This document shows, one piece after another, positions 16,352 to 24,469 of a stretch of 64,000 nucleotides of DNA. The notes under the pieces are model-generated. The model searched no databases. It saw only the letters and a program-made list of their open reading frames with translations, and was not told the DNA's origin. Location: the NCBI RefSeq assembly GCF_051521505.1, contig NZ_CP150356.1:3658001-3722000 (forward strand), in the 5' to 3' direction. A program made the translations under genes and the position numbers. The DNA comes from Sorangium sp025924095. GTDB taxonomy: Bacteria > Myxococcota_A > Polyangia > Polyangiales > Polyangiaceae. Each line of letters starts with the position of its first letter. The first letter of the stretch is position 1.

Positions 16352-17545
16352 CTATCCCTTGGCCGGCTCGATGGGAGGATCCCCGAACAGCGACAGCTGC
16401 ACCAGCGTCCTCGGCTTTGGGCGCCACGCGAACAGGTCGAGCTGACGCGAGGGTTCAGTGAGAGCCGCTGCTGGCTCGACGGCGGCCGGCGTCTCGGGGA
16501 CCGCGGCGGCGGGCACGGGAGCCGGCGGAGGCGTTGCCGGTGCGGTGCTGGGCACCTGCGGCGGCGGTTGCGGCGTGGGCGTCGCGCCGGGGCTTCCGCC
16601 GTCCACCACGCGGAGCCATCCGCGCCCGGCGGGAAGCTCCCGGGCGGCCCCCTCCGGCTTCGGGATGGTGAGCGGTTGCGGCTCGGGCTTCTCGCCCGCG
16701 GGTTCGGCCAGCGCGGCGACCTTGAGCTGCTCCAGCGTCCACACGGTGTCCGTGATGCCCGCGGCCATCGCGGGGGTGATCCGCACGTTCCGCGGGATGT
16801 GGCAGAGGTTCACGTAGACGTAGTGCAACGCGATCGCGGCGCGGTGCCGCGTGACCTTCTTCGAGAAGGCGAGCGTGCGGCGGCGCAGCCGCGCGTTCCA
16901 CTGCCGCGCCGTGAGGTTGCTCCGCTCGATCGCGTAGTTCGTCGCCTTCGCAGGGTCCGGCGTCCCGAACACGGCGCGCTTCTGGATGAAGTCCACGCCG
17001 CGCGCGACGGCGAACGTCTCCGACGTCCCCGGCTTCCCAGGGCGCGCGCTGAAGTTCTTGACCGTCTGCATGTACGGCACGGCGCGCCCGAAGTTCGCAG
17101 CGATGGGCTGCGCGTAGAGGCCGAGCCCGTCGGTGGTGATCTGCGGCATCACCACGAGCCGCGCGCGCACGTCTTCGACGAGAGCATCGGCGCTCTCCTG
17201 GTCGCGCTTCCCGACGTGCCACGCGATGATGAGCTTGCTGGTGCGGCAGATGGCGGCCCACGTCCACTGCTCCCCGCTGGTCGCAGCGTCGTGTTTGGTT
17301 GGGTCCACGTGGATCTGCCGGCGACCGCACCACGAGTGCATCTCGTCGATGTCCACGAGCGGGGACGTCAGGTCGCGCACCATGCGGTCATGGAGCCGCG
17401 CGCAGCCTTCGCCGATGGCCTGCGCGAAGCGACCGATGGTGTCCTGATGGACGCCGGTCATGCGCGACGCGGCGCGGATGCTGGTGCCGTTCACGAGCGC
17501 GGCGAGCACCTCTAGCCGCCGCTCTGCCGAGAGCATGTTCGCCAT
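16352..17545 (-). CDS. IS1-like DDE transposase with tandem clamp-binding motifs
   Basis: The protein has 397 aa from ATG 17545 (ANMLSAERRLEVLAALVNGTSIRAASRMTGVHQDTIGRF), the HTH start common to this family. The catalytic region shows VDIDEMHSWCG with the first Asp/Glu, TTDGLGLYAQ with the second Asp, and YAIERSNLTARQWNARLRRRT with the Glu. About 110 Pro/Ala-rich residues follow and end in two exact consensus sliding-clamp motifs, QLDLF (368-372) and QLSLF (383-387). Terminal inverted repeats are not obvious, so the mobility of this copy is uncertain. The longer frame to 17689 lacks a supported start. Confidence 0.82.
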   Translation of the reverse strand: MANMLSAERRLEVLAALVNGTSIRAASRMTGVHQDTIGRFAQAIGEGCARLHDRMVRDLTSPLVDIDEMHSWCGRRQIHVDPTKHDAATSGEQWTWAAICRTSKLIIAWHVGKRDQESADALVEDVRARLVVMPQITTDGLGLYAQPIAANFGRAVPYMQTVKNFSARPGKPGTSETFAVARGVDFIQKRAVFGTPDPAKATNYAIERSNLTARQWNARLRRRTLAFSKKVTRHRAAIALHYVYVNLCHIPRNVRITPAMAAGITDTVWTLEQLKVAALAEPAGEKPEPQPLTIPKPEGAARELPAGRGWLRVVDGGSPGATPTPQPPPQVPSTAPATPPPAPVPAAAVPETPAAVEPAAALTEPSRQLDLFAWRPKPRTLVQLSLFGDPPIEPAKG

Positions 17546-18434
17546 GGGCCTTGCACCTCTCCGGACGCGAGCCCATGATCGCAGTGCGACGTGCGACGTG
17601 CGACGGGTGGGCCACCATCCGGCGTTCCGCAGCCCCGCTTCGGGTACCAGCCGAGGCGGGGCGCTTTGCCTGTCCCACCAAGGTAGCACCGAAAGCCTAT
17701 ATTCCCCGGGGTTTCCGCGCAGTTAGGACATGCGCTGTCACACCCGATAGACGCGATTAGAGCCTGTTTGACGGCTCTTCTGCGTTGTCGGACGTGGGCG
17801 CCAACGGACAGCGGGGCGCTCGTGGTAGCGTCACAGCATGGTGCGTCGTGACGAGATCAATCTTTATCCCCGTCCGCGGGGCGAGAGAGCGATCTCAAGC
17901 TGCACATCTCCAGCGGGTGCGAGTCCCGCCCGGGTAAGCGCCGGAGCGCCCGGTAGCAGGCCCCAGGTTCGCGGGGGAGACCCCGGGGCCCGAGCGGGGC
18001 GTCGAATGCCTCTACGGAGGGAGCAAGAACGCGGGCCGCAACATCAAGTGAAGCCTGCCGCCTCGACAGACAAACAACGAGGGAGCCGAGCCGCGCATGC
18101 AACGGCGAAGGCCACGTCCGTCGCGCCGCAGTCCGGAGCAGAACGCGCGACGGGTCCCTCCGGGGTAGAGGGCGCAGCACGCGTTCAAGGAGAGGTGCGG
18201 AACACGGGAGACCCGTCTGCGTTGCTGTCGTCACGGCAAGGTGGCTCGTATAAGCCGAAGGTGAAATCGAGCGCTGCGCAGCGGGAGTCCGAGGGGGCCG
18301 TAGTACCGTTGATGGCCGCGACGAACAACGCCGTCGGAGGGAGAGGCCCCTGCGGTGGTCGCGTCGGTCGAGGAGGTAAGCGCGAGGGCATGGCCGGCAG
18401 GACCGGCTCCAATCACCCCCGTGGGCGCGAGCCC

Positions 18435-19232
18435 ATGGACAAAGTGCGACAACTCCAACGCCGGCTGTGGGTCGCGGCCAAGCGGCATCCGGGGCGCCGG
18501 TTCCACGCGTTGTACGACCGCATCGCGAGGGGTGACGTCCTCGCGGAAGCGTGGAAGCGGGTGAAGCGGAACCGAGGTGCGGCGGGTGTCGATGCTCAGA
18601 CGCTCGCCGATATCGAGCAGCACGGCGTGGAGCGCTTCCTCGAAGAGCTCGGCGTCACGCTGCGAGCAGGTACGTACCGGCCGGCAGCGGTGCTGCGCCG
18701 GTACATCCCGAAGGCCGATGGGAAGAAGCGGCCGCTAGGCATCCCGACGATCCGGGACCGGGTGGTGCAGATGGCGGCGAAGCTGGTGCTGGAGCCGATC
18801 TTCGAGGCGGACTTTCGCCCGAGCTCGTACGGCTTCCGGCCTCGCCGCAGCGCGACGCAGGCGCTGGAGACCCTCCGCAAGCTGGGAGCTCGCAGAGGCA
18901 ACCACGTCCTGGACGCGGACATCCGCGACTACTTCGGGAGCATCGACCACGACAAGCTGATGAAGCTGGTCGAGCGACGCGTCTCGGATCGGCGGGTGCT
19001 CAAGCTGCTGCGGCAGTGGCTCCGGTGCGGGGTGATGGAAGAGGGGCGGGAGATAGCGACGCTCTCGGGGACACCGCAGGGCGGCGTGATCTCTCCACTG
19101 CTCTCGAACATCTTCCTGCACGTGCTCGATGTGGCGTGGGAGCGCCATGGTGCCCATCTGGGCACGCTGGTGCGCTACGCGGACGACTGTGCGCCACGAC
19201 GGCGCGGAAAGGAGGCCTTGATGGCCGCCTGA
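18435..19232 (+). CDS. ltrA: Outer intron reverse transcriptase, N-terminal half (split)
   Basis: Sense coding runs to 19188; the last 14 codons to TGA 19232 are inner-intron sequence. The fragment holds RT0-RT5: AWKRVKRNRGAAGVDAQTL, RRYIPKADGKKRPLGIPTIRDRVVQ, FRPSSYGFRPRRSATQAL, VLDADIRDYFGSIDHDKL, GTPQGGVISPLLSNIFLH and VRYADD. The break falls directly after the two catalytic Asp of YADD. Starts at 18390 (ATG, better-placed GAGGT) or 18435 (ATG, giving DKVRQLQRRLW as in homologues) are both possible. Upstream bases 17841-18430 are ribozyme domains I-IV and the open frame there is not coding. Confidence 0.85.
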   Translation: MDKVRQLQRRLWVAAKRHPGRRFHALYDRIARGDVLAEAWKRVKRNRGAAGVDAQTLADIEQHGVERFLEELGVTLRAGTYRPAAVLRRYIPKADGKKRPLGIPTIRDRVVQMAAKLVLEPIFEADFRPSSYGFRPRRSATQALETLRKLGARRGNHVLDADIRDYFGSIDHDKLMKLVERRVSDRRVLKLLRQWLRCGVMEEGREIATLSGTPQGGVISPLLSNIFLHVLDVAWERHGAHLGTLVRYADDCAPRRRGKEALMAA

Positions 19233-21066
19233 AGCAGCCTTGCTGCACGAGAGATGAGGGAGGACCCCTCGGGATCGGGTCGCAGGGCCAGGTCCCAAAC
19301 CACCGGAAGCTGCTTGGGCCCAATGGCCCGGGTGGTGAGCGTTCACGGAAAAGGCGGGACAAACCCGTCAGGTGAGAGCCGGGAAGGCGAACGTGAGTGA
19401 ACCGCTGACGACGTGTCGAAAGCGTAGGGACGTCATCGAAACCAGGCTCCAGTCGTTGGCCTGGGACAAAGCTCGGGGGATTCCTGCTTGCTGCCCGAGC
19501 GGTGACCGGCATGAAGGCGGCGCGAGCCCGGCTCAGGCTCTCGTGCGGAACGTGGGAACCTGTCGCTCCGATGCGAAGGGAGAACTCCGAGTGGTGGACC
19601 CACGAGGGGGAAGAGTACCGATGCGGGGCGCAGGGGCGGATGGGCTCGTAGTAGCGTTGAAGCCTGGTAACGCGGGCGGAGCGAAGGGGCCCAACGACCT
19701 GGCCGCGGGCATGGGTCAACCGGCAACGGGAGGAGCCCATGTCTGAGGCGAAGCCTTACGACATTCCGAAGCAGCTCGTCTGGGATGCGTACCAGCGGGT
19801 AAAGGCGAACCGAGGCGCAGCGGGCGTGGACGGCGAGTCGCTTGCGATGTTCGAGAAGGACCTGAAGGGCAACCTCTACAAGGTCTGGAACCGGATGTCG
19901 TCGGGCTCGTACTTTCCGCCGCCCGTGCGGCTCGTCGAGATTCCGAAGGGCAACGGAGGCACACGTCCCCTCGGCATCCCCACGGTGGGGGACCGCGTGG
20001 CGCAGACGGTCGTGAAGATGGTCCTCGATCCGGTCGTGGAGCCCATGTTCCATCCGGATTCGTACGGCTATCGGCCCGGTCGGTCGGCGCTCGACGCGGT
20101 GGCGGTGGCGAGGAGACGATGCTGGAGCGCCGACTGGATCATCGACCTTGACATCAAGGGCTTCTTTGATGCGCTGGTCCATGAGCTGGTCGAGCGCGCC
20201 GTGGCGCACCACACGGACAACCCCTGGATCCGGCTGTACATCGCCCGGTGGCTCCGCGCCCCCGTGCAGAAGCCGGATGGCACGGTGGAGCAGCGTACGA
20301 GGGGCACGCCGCAAGGCGGGGTCGTCAGTCCGCTGTTGGCCAATCTATTCCTGCATTATGCGTTCGATCACTGGATGCGGAGGACCTTCCCGAGCGTCCC
20401 GTTCGAGCGCTACGCGGACGATGCCATCGTCCACTGCAGGAGCGAGCGGCAGTCCCGCATGGTGCTGGAGGCCATCCGTCGTCGGTTCGAGCAGTGCGGT
20501 CTGGAGCTTCATCCGACGAAGACCCGGATCGTCTACTGCAAGGACGACGATCGGTGCGGGGAGTTCGAGCACGTCGCGTTCGACTTCCTGGGCTACACCT
20601 TCCAACCTCGACGGGCGAAGAATCGCTGGGGGAAGCACTTCGTGAGCTTCCTGCCAGCGATGAGCACCAAGGCAGCCAAGGCGGTCCGCGAGACCATCCG
20701 CAGATGGCGGATGGCGTCGACCAGGAACAACCAGCGCCTGGAAGATCTCGCGCAGCTCGTCAATCCGGTGGTGCGGGGTTGGATGAACTACTACGGGCGG
20801 TTCTACCGCTCGAAGTGCGTCCAGGTCCTTCGCCATCTCAACGAGGCCCTCGCAGCATGGGCGCGACGGAAGTACAAGCGGCTGCGACGTCGAGAGCGCG
20901 CGTCGATGCACTGGCTGGGGCGCATCGCGCAGCGGGATCCGAAGTTGTTCGTCCTGTGGCAGCTCGGCGTCCGGCCCGAGGCTGGGTCGTAGGAGCCGGA
21001 TGAGGCGAGAGCTTCACGTCCGGTTCTGGGAGGGCCCGGGGGTGCGATTCCCCCGGGCTACTCGAC
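19189..21066 (+). mobile_element. Inner group II intron inserted in the YADD codons of the outer RT
   Basis: The element is 1878 bp. It starts GTGCGCC (GUGYG consensus) at 19189. Domain V is at 20993-21027 (stem GAGCCGGA with TCCGGTTC, GAGA loop). A GC-rich domain VI hairpin (GCCCGGGGG...CCCCCGGGC) follows with an unpaired A about 7 bases from the 3' end ...CTCGAC. Precise removal joins ...GCGGACGACT to TCGTGGTCATG and regenerates Y-A-D-D-F-V-V-M-C in frame. It encodes a full-length RT/maturase (19739-20992). Confidence 0.88.
19739..20992 (+). CDS. ltrA: Inner group II intron reverse transcriptase/maturase
   Basis: The protein has 417 aa from ATG 19739 behind GGGAGGAGCCC. RT motifs are complete: VKANRGAAGVDGESL, VRLVEIPKGNGGTRPLGIPTVGDRVAQ, PDSYGYRPGRSALDA, WIIDLDIKGFFDALVH, RTRGTPQGGVVSPLLANLFLHYAFD, FERYADDAIVHC and FDFLGYTFQPR. 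A maturase (GIIM) domain follows (LAQLVNPVVRGWMNYYGRFYRS). No C-terminal HNH endonuclease is present. The gene lies in domain IV of the inner intron and is of a different lineage from the outer RT, whose motifs differ throughout (for example KADGKKRPLGIPT). It is apparently intact, so the inner intron could be mobile. Confidence 0.95.
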   Translation: MSEAKPYDIPKQLVWDAYQRVKANRGAAGVDGESLAMFEKDLKGNLYKVWNRMSSGSYFPPPVRLVEIPKGNGGTRPLGIPTVGDRVAQTVVKMVLDPVVEPMFHPDSYGYRPGRSALDAVAVARRRCWSADWIIDLDIKGFFDALVHELVERAVAHHTDNPWIRLYIARWLRAPVQKPDGTVEQRTRGTPQGGVVSPLLANLFLHYAFDHWMRRTFPSVPFERYADDAIVHCRSERQSRMVLEAIRRRFEQCGLELHPTKTRIVYCKDDDRCGEFEHVAFDFLGYTFQPRRAKNRWGKHFVSFLPAMSTKAAKAVRETIRRWRMASTRNNQRLEDLAQLVNPVVRGWMNYYGRFYRSKCVQVLRHLNEALAAWARRKYKRLRRRERASMHWLGRIAQRDPKLFVLWQLGVRPEAGS

Positions 21067-21620
21067 TCGTGGTCATGTGCGCCACGAGGTCGGCGTGCGA
21101 GCAGGCCGAGAGGCGCGTACGCGAGGTGCTCGCGCGGCTCGGGCTGGAGCTACACCCGGATAAGACGAGGCGGGTGGATCTCTCCTTGGGCAAGGAGGGC
21201 TTCGACTTCCTCGGCTGCTACCTGCGCAAGCGCATGAGCGGGCCGATCTGGGAGCAGTCACGCCGGCGCGTGTACTTCCTCCAGCGCTGGCCCTCTCAGC
21301 GCAGCATGAAGCGGGTGCGGCAGCGCGTGAAGGAGCTGACCGGTCGAGCCAGGAACGGGGTGAAGGACGTGCGGGTGCTGATCCGCGCTCTGAACCCGGT
21401 GCTGCGCGGCTGGGGCAACTACTTCCGCACCGGGAACGCGACGAGCAAGTTCAACCAGATCGACAGCTACGTGTGGCGGCGGCTCCGCGACTTCCTCAAG
21501 AAGCGCAAGGGGCGCAACCTGCGCGCGGGTGAGGTCGAGGGTTGGACATGCGACTTCTTCGTCGAAGGTCACGGGCTCCACCGCCTGCGCGGGACCGTCC
21601 AGTACCCGGAGGCTGCGTAA
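21067..21620 (+). CDS. ltrA: Outer intron reverse transcriptase, C-terminal half (split)
   Basis: After the inner intron the frame resumes with VVMCATRSACEQAERRVREVLARLGLELHPDKTRRVDLSLGKEGFDFLGCYLRKR (RT6-RT7 and thumb). It continues through a GIIM maturase domain (KDVRVLIRALNPVLRGWGNYFRTGN) and a basic C-terminus with no endonuclease domain, ending at 21620. Bases 21000-21066 in the same frame are intron sequence, so the apparent ATG at 21000 is not a real start. Translation of full-length protein would need prior splicing of the inner intron. Confidence 0.85.
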
Positions 21621-21853
21621 TGCAGCGGCCCGAGAGGCCACCGGTAAGCCGTGTGCGGGAAATCCGCACGCACGGTTTGAAAGGGGGTCTTGCCCTTCAT
21701 CGCCCGGTTTCACGGCCGGGCTGGAGAAAGTAGGATCTACCAATGCGCTTACGGCGCCGAGCCGTTCGGGAAGCTCGACTGCTCACCTGGGCAGATTGTT
21801 CGGCGATGGCAGGATGGCGTATGGATCCGCGTCCCTCGCAGAAGGAGCACCGG

Positions 21854-21994
21854 ATGGCGAACAACCCCTGGGAAAAGGCGGATGAACTGCGCGCGGAGGC
21901 CCACAAGCGCTACGCCGCGCTAAACCTGGATTTCGCGCGTGCTGAGCCATTCAGAAATAATGGCAAACTGATGGCGCAAAGCGGAACGCCTTGA
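21854..21994 (+). pseudogene. Small ORF disrupted by the IS1380 element
   Basis: ATG 21854 follows AAGGAGCACCGG, a good ribosome binding site, and gives ANNPWEKADELRAEAHKRYAALN before entering the end of the IS1380-family element at 21925. The remainder to 21994 is IS sequence. The original protein probably continued beyond the insertion. The first 24 residues are helical and charged; the family is unknown. Confidence 0.45.
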
Positions 21995-23596
21995 AGACAA
22001 GGCTCGGCGTGCGCAGCCGTTGCGTTTGCTATGACCCAAGGCAAGCGCACGCCGAGCACCTCGAAGGTGCGACGGCGCATCCGCCGAAGCAAGCCCAAAC
22101 CGATCCCGCCGCGACGCACTCGCGTCCGCCGTCCCGACCCGCGCGCGGTGCACATCCGCGCGACGGAGACGACCCTCACGGCGGTGGCTGGGCTGGTCGG
22201 CTTCGGTGTTTTCCTCCGTGAGCTCGATGTCGACGCCGAGCTCCGGCGCACGTTCGGTCGACTCAAGCCCGACAGCCGGGTGCTCTATCCCATGGCCGCC
22301 CAGATGCGGCTGCTCATCGACGCCGCCGTGGCCGGGGAAGCGCGGGTGTTCGGCCTGGAGGCCCTGGCGAACGACCCGCTCTTCGCGCATCTGGCCGGTG
22401 GCGTCGTGCCCAGCATCGACACGGTCTATCGTGACCTTTGCCGCTTCGACGAGCAGGCGCTCGCCGCGCTCGATACGATGCTCTCCGAGCACGGGCTCGC
22501 TCCGCTCGCCCAAGCGCCGCCCGAGATCGTCCATCTGGACGTGGACACCACCGTCGAGCCGCTGTTCGGCTCGCAGGAAGGAGCCCGACCGGGACCCAAT
22601 CCTCGCTACCGCGGCCGGCCCAGCTATCACCCGCTGCTCGTCCGCGTCGCCGAAACCAACACCGTCATCGGCGCCCTTCTCCGGCCGGGAGACACGAGCT
22701 TCGGCAACGACGACGTGCCCTACGTCGAACGTTGCCTCGATCGCGTCCGCGCGGCCGCCCCCGAGGCCGCCGTGTACGTGCGCATCGACGCCGCCGGCGA
22801 CTGCACCCAGCTGCTCCGGGCCATCGCCGACAAGGCGGCCTTCTTCCTGACCAAGCCCAGGCTGACGCGCGATCTCGCAGGTGCGATCTCGCTGGTCACG
22901 CGCTGGAAGACCGTGGACTGGGACGCCGACGGTCGGCCTCGCCGCCAGGTCGCGGAGGTCCCGTTTCGACGCCGCGAATGGGGCAATCTCGAGGCTCGCG
23001 TCATCGCCGTCCGGACGCTCGACCGGACGTACGCCAGGCACATCTATCTCTGGGACGATCTCGACTACACCGTGCAGGTCTACCTCACCAACGAGATGGC
23101 CGAAGCGCCGGAGGACGTCGCCGCCCGCTACGACCCTCGGGCTGGCATCGAGGTGCTGATCCGCGACCTCAAGCACGGTTGGGGCTGTGGTCAGGTCCCG
23201 AGCCATACCTTCGCGGCGAACCACGCGATGCTCCTGCTGAAGCTCCTCGCCCATAACCTGATGCGCCGTTACGTGCTCCGGCGCTTCCCCGAGCTCTCGC
23301 GCTGGACCGTGCCCTGGCTTCGCCGGGAGCTCATCCTCGTTCCCGGGCGCCTGCTACGAGGCCCAGGACGTGAACGCATCCTCCGCGTGCCGGAGATGTC
23401 GTTGCTCGGACGCTGGCTCAACTGATCAGCAGACCAGCATGGCGACTGTATTGGGGGAAAGGGGGAGGTGTGCCCTCGCCTCGCGACAATGCCGCAAGAA
23501 CCGGCATTCTCGCGCATTCGCGGTCCGGCGCGCCGCGGAATGTCTGATCGCCCGTCCACTGCCGCTCCGACGCGCGAATGTGAAGCTAAATGCAGG
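21925..23596 (+). mobile_element. IS1380-family insertion sequence
   Basis: The element is 1672 bp, the typical length. The left end reads CCTGGATTT (21925) and the right end, read inward on the minus strand from 23596, CCTGCATTT; both then include a CGCGCG segment, so the inverted repeats are imperfect. CGCT occurs just outside both ends (21918-21921, three bases from the left end, and 23597-23600) and may be the target duplication, but the offset makes this uncertain. It carries one transposase gene. Confidence 0.75.
22031..23425 (+). CDS. IS1380-family transposase
   Basis: The protein has 464 aa from ATG 22031. IS4/IS1380-superfamily DDE features are visible: LDVDAELRR near the start, HLDVDTTVEPLFGSQEGARPGPNPRYRGRPSYHPLLV with the first catalytic Asp, YVRIDAAGDCTQLL with the second Asp, and RAGIEVLIRDLKHGWG with the catalytic Glu. 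The C-terminus (AANHAMLLLKLLAHNLMRRYVL) is also typical. No stop or frameshift, so it is potentially active. Very basic N-terminus (RRRIRRSKPKPIPPRRTRVRR) probably for DNA binding. Confidence 0.93.
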   Translation: MTQGKRTPSTSKVRRRIRRSKPKPIPPRRTRVRRPDPRAVHIRATETTLTAVAGLVGFGVFLRELDVDAELRRTFGRLKPDSRVLYPMAAQMRLLIDAAVAGEARVFGLEALANDPLFAHLAGGVVPSIDTVYRDLCRFDEQALAALDTMLSEHGLAPLAQAPPEIVHLDVDTTVEPLFGSQEGARPGPNPRYRGRPSYHPLLVRVAETNTVIGALLRPGDTSFGNDDVPYVERCLDRVRAAAPEAAVYVRIDAAGDCTQLLRAIADKAAFFLTKPRLTRDLAGAISLVTRWKTVDWDADGRPRRQVAEVPFRRREWGNLEARVIAVRTLDRTYARHIYLWDDLDYTVQVYLTNEMAEAPEDVAARYDPRAGIEVLIRDLKHGWGCGQVPSHTFAANHAMLLLKLLAHNLMRRYVLRRFPELSRWTVPWLRRELILVPGRLLRGPGRERILRVPEMSLLGRWLN

Positions 23597-23609
23597 CGCT
23601 CACGGTGGC

Positions 23610-23705
23610 GTGAGCCAAGCGCGGCGCCAGCAGTTGCTTGACGAATGGCAAGAGGCGCATCGAGCCTGGTGGGAAGAGGTGCAGCGCGTCAGCGGGACGG
23701 CCTGA
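23610..23705 (+). pseudogene. Small helical ORF fragment right of the IS1380 element
   Basis: From GTG 23610 the frame reads SQARRQQLLDEWQEAHRAWWEEVQRVSGTA and stops at 23705. It starts 14 bases after the right end of the IS and could be the 3' part of the gene interrupted at 21925 or a separate small gene. No ribosome binding site is clear. Confidence 0.3.
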
Positions 23706-23835
23706 CGTCCGCTGGCCGGGCGTGCCGTTCAGCGCGCGCGTCGATGGGCGCTCGAGGCGCACACGGCCGTCCTGCTCATGGCCTGCGGGGGGGCACGTTC
23801 CAGAGCGCGGCCCATCAGGCCGCCCCGGGCCCATT

Positions 23836-23851
23836 GCTCAGAATTGAGCAC
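23836..23851. repeat. Short palindrome in a gene-free stretch
   Basis: TGCTCAGAATTGAGCA is a 6-bp inverted repeat around GAAT. The stretch 23706-23936 holds no other recognisable feature. It could be a terminator stem or an operator. Confidence 0.35.
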
Positions 23852-23936
23852 TACCCGGCTGCGGCACCGCATCGACCGGCAGGACGAGGACGGGCCGGTC
23901 GAGCCGAGTTGAAAGGGTCAGGCCGTCAAGGGGCGC

Positions 23937-24185
23937 CTATACTCCCGCAACCATCTTCCTGGCGCGCTCAGCGCCGGACGGACGCTCGACGATGATTGGC
24001 CGCTTGAAGTAGTGGGTGCGGTCGTGGCCGTCGTAGACGACGGCATACGCCTCCCAGCCTTCCTTGCCGAGACTGGCCAGGTGCGCGTCCAGGAACGGAT
24101 GCGCGTGGGCCTTCACGTAGGACTCGGACAGCTGCTTGTATTCCCACTGCTGATACTGGAATTTTTCAGAATCTTTCTCGCTCAT
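23937..24185 (-). CDS. DUF4177-like small protein
   Basis: The protein has 82 aa from ATG 24185 (SEKDSEKFQYQQWEYKQLSESY). The pattern WEYKQL...FLDAHLASLGKEGWEAYAVVYDG...THYFKRPI matches the short DUF4177-type fold, in which a Tyr-rich strand is followed by LNxLGxEGWE. Function is unknown. It is the last gene inside the island before its right boundary; the longer frame to 24212 has no better start. Confidence 0.65.
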   Translation of the reverse strand: MSEKDSEKFQYQQWEYKQLSESYVKAHAHPFLDAHLASLGKEGWEAYAVVYDGHDRTHYFKRPIIVERPSGAERARKMVAGV

Positions 24186-24367
24186 CCGCGATGGATAGCA
24201 CGCGGATGCCACCTAAGCACACCATGTAGGCATGGGTGTGGGGCGGCCAAGGTGCGCCTTCGGAAGGTCGCGCCCCTATGCGTCCGGCGAGAAGCCCGTC
24301 GCTCACGCCGATCCGAGCGCCGCAGCTACGAAACTTCCGTCGGTCAAGGGGCCAGCAGGTCGTCTGC

Positions 24368-24385
24368 CCTAATTAGGGCACCACC
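24368..24385 (-). repeat. Right inverted repeat, core CCTAATTAGG
   Basis: CCTAATTAGGGCACCACC is the exact reverse complement of 9225-9242. Here the palindrome is longer (TGCCCTAATTAGGGCA, 16 bp perfect). It sits 17 bases inside the right direct repeat. Confidence 0.7.
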
Positions 24386-24402
24386 CGAGAACACCCCGGG
24401 GA

Positions 24403-24430
24403 GGGCGGTGGAACCGCTCCGCGAGCACCG
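24403..24430 (+). repeat. Right copy of 28-bp direct repeat bounding the island
   Basis: It begins GGGCGGTGGAACCGC and ends GCGAGCACCG, with 26/28 identity to 9191-9218 in the same orientation. It may be an attachment-site remnant or a dispersed chromosomal repeat. No integrase gene is seen between the copies. Confidence 0.75.
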
Positions 24431-24469
24431 GATCCGTGATGGGGAGGCGGTCTGATGGAGAGCTACCGG

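Larger units (their letters stand above)
17841..21740 (+). mobile_element. Outer group II intron, itself interrupted by a second intron
   Basis: The 5' boundary is set at GTGCG (17841), matching the GUGYG consensus. Domain V is clear at 21646-21679, an AAGCCGTG...CACGGTTT stem with GAAA-type loop. The 3' end is placed at CTAC (21737-21740) but could differ by some tens of bases, since domain VI is less clear. The intron-encoded protein gene begins near 18435 and is split after the YADD catalytic motif by the inner intron (19189-21066). Without the insert the intron would be about 2.0 kb, a normal size. A hairpin AGAGCC/GGCTCT lies at 17759-17778 upstream. Confidence 0.8.

Noticed and set aside
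17838..18434. Long N-terminal extension of the outer RT
   Set aside because: This segment is group II ribozyme sequence (starts GTGCG, structured, charged low-complexity translation); homologous RTs begin near 18435.
21000..21066. ATG at 21000 as the start of an independent maturase gene
   Set aside because: These bases form domains V-VI of the inner intron; coding sense begins only after 21066 as the continuation of the outer RT.
9225..24385. 18-bp inverted repeats as the terminal repeats of one large DNA transposon
   Set aside because: The core is itself palindromic and no single transposase fits a 15-kb unit; kept only as an island boundary observation.
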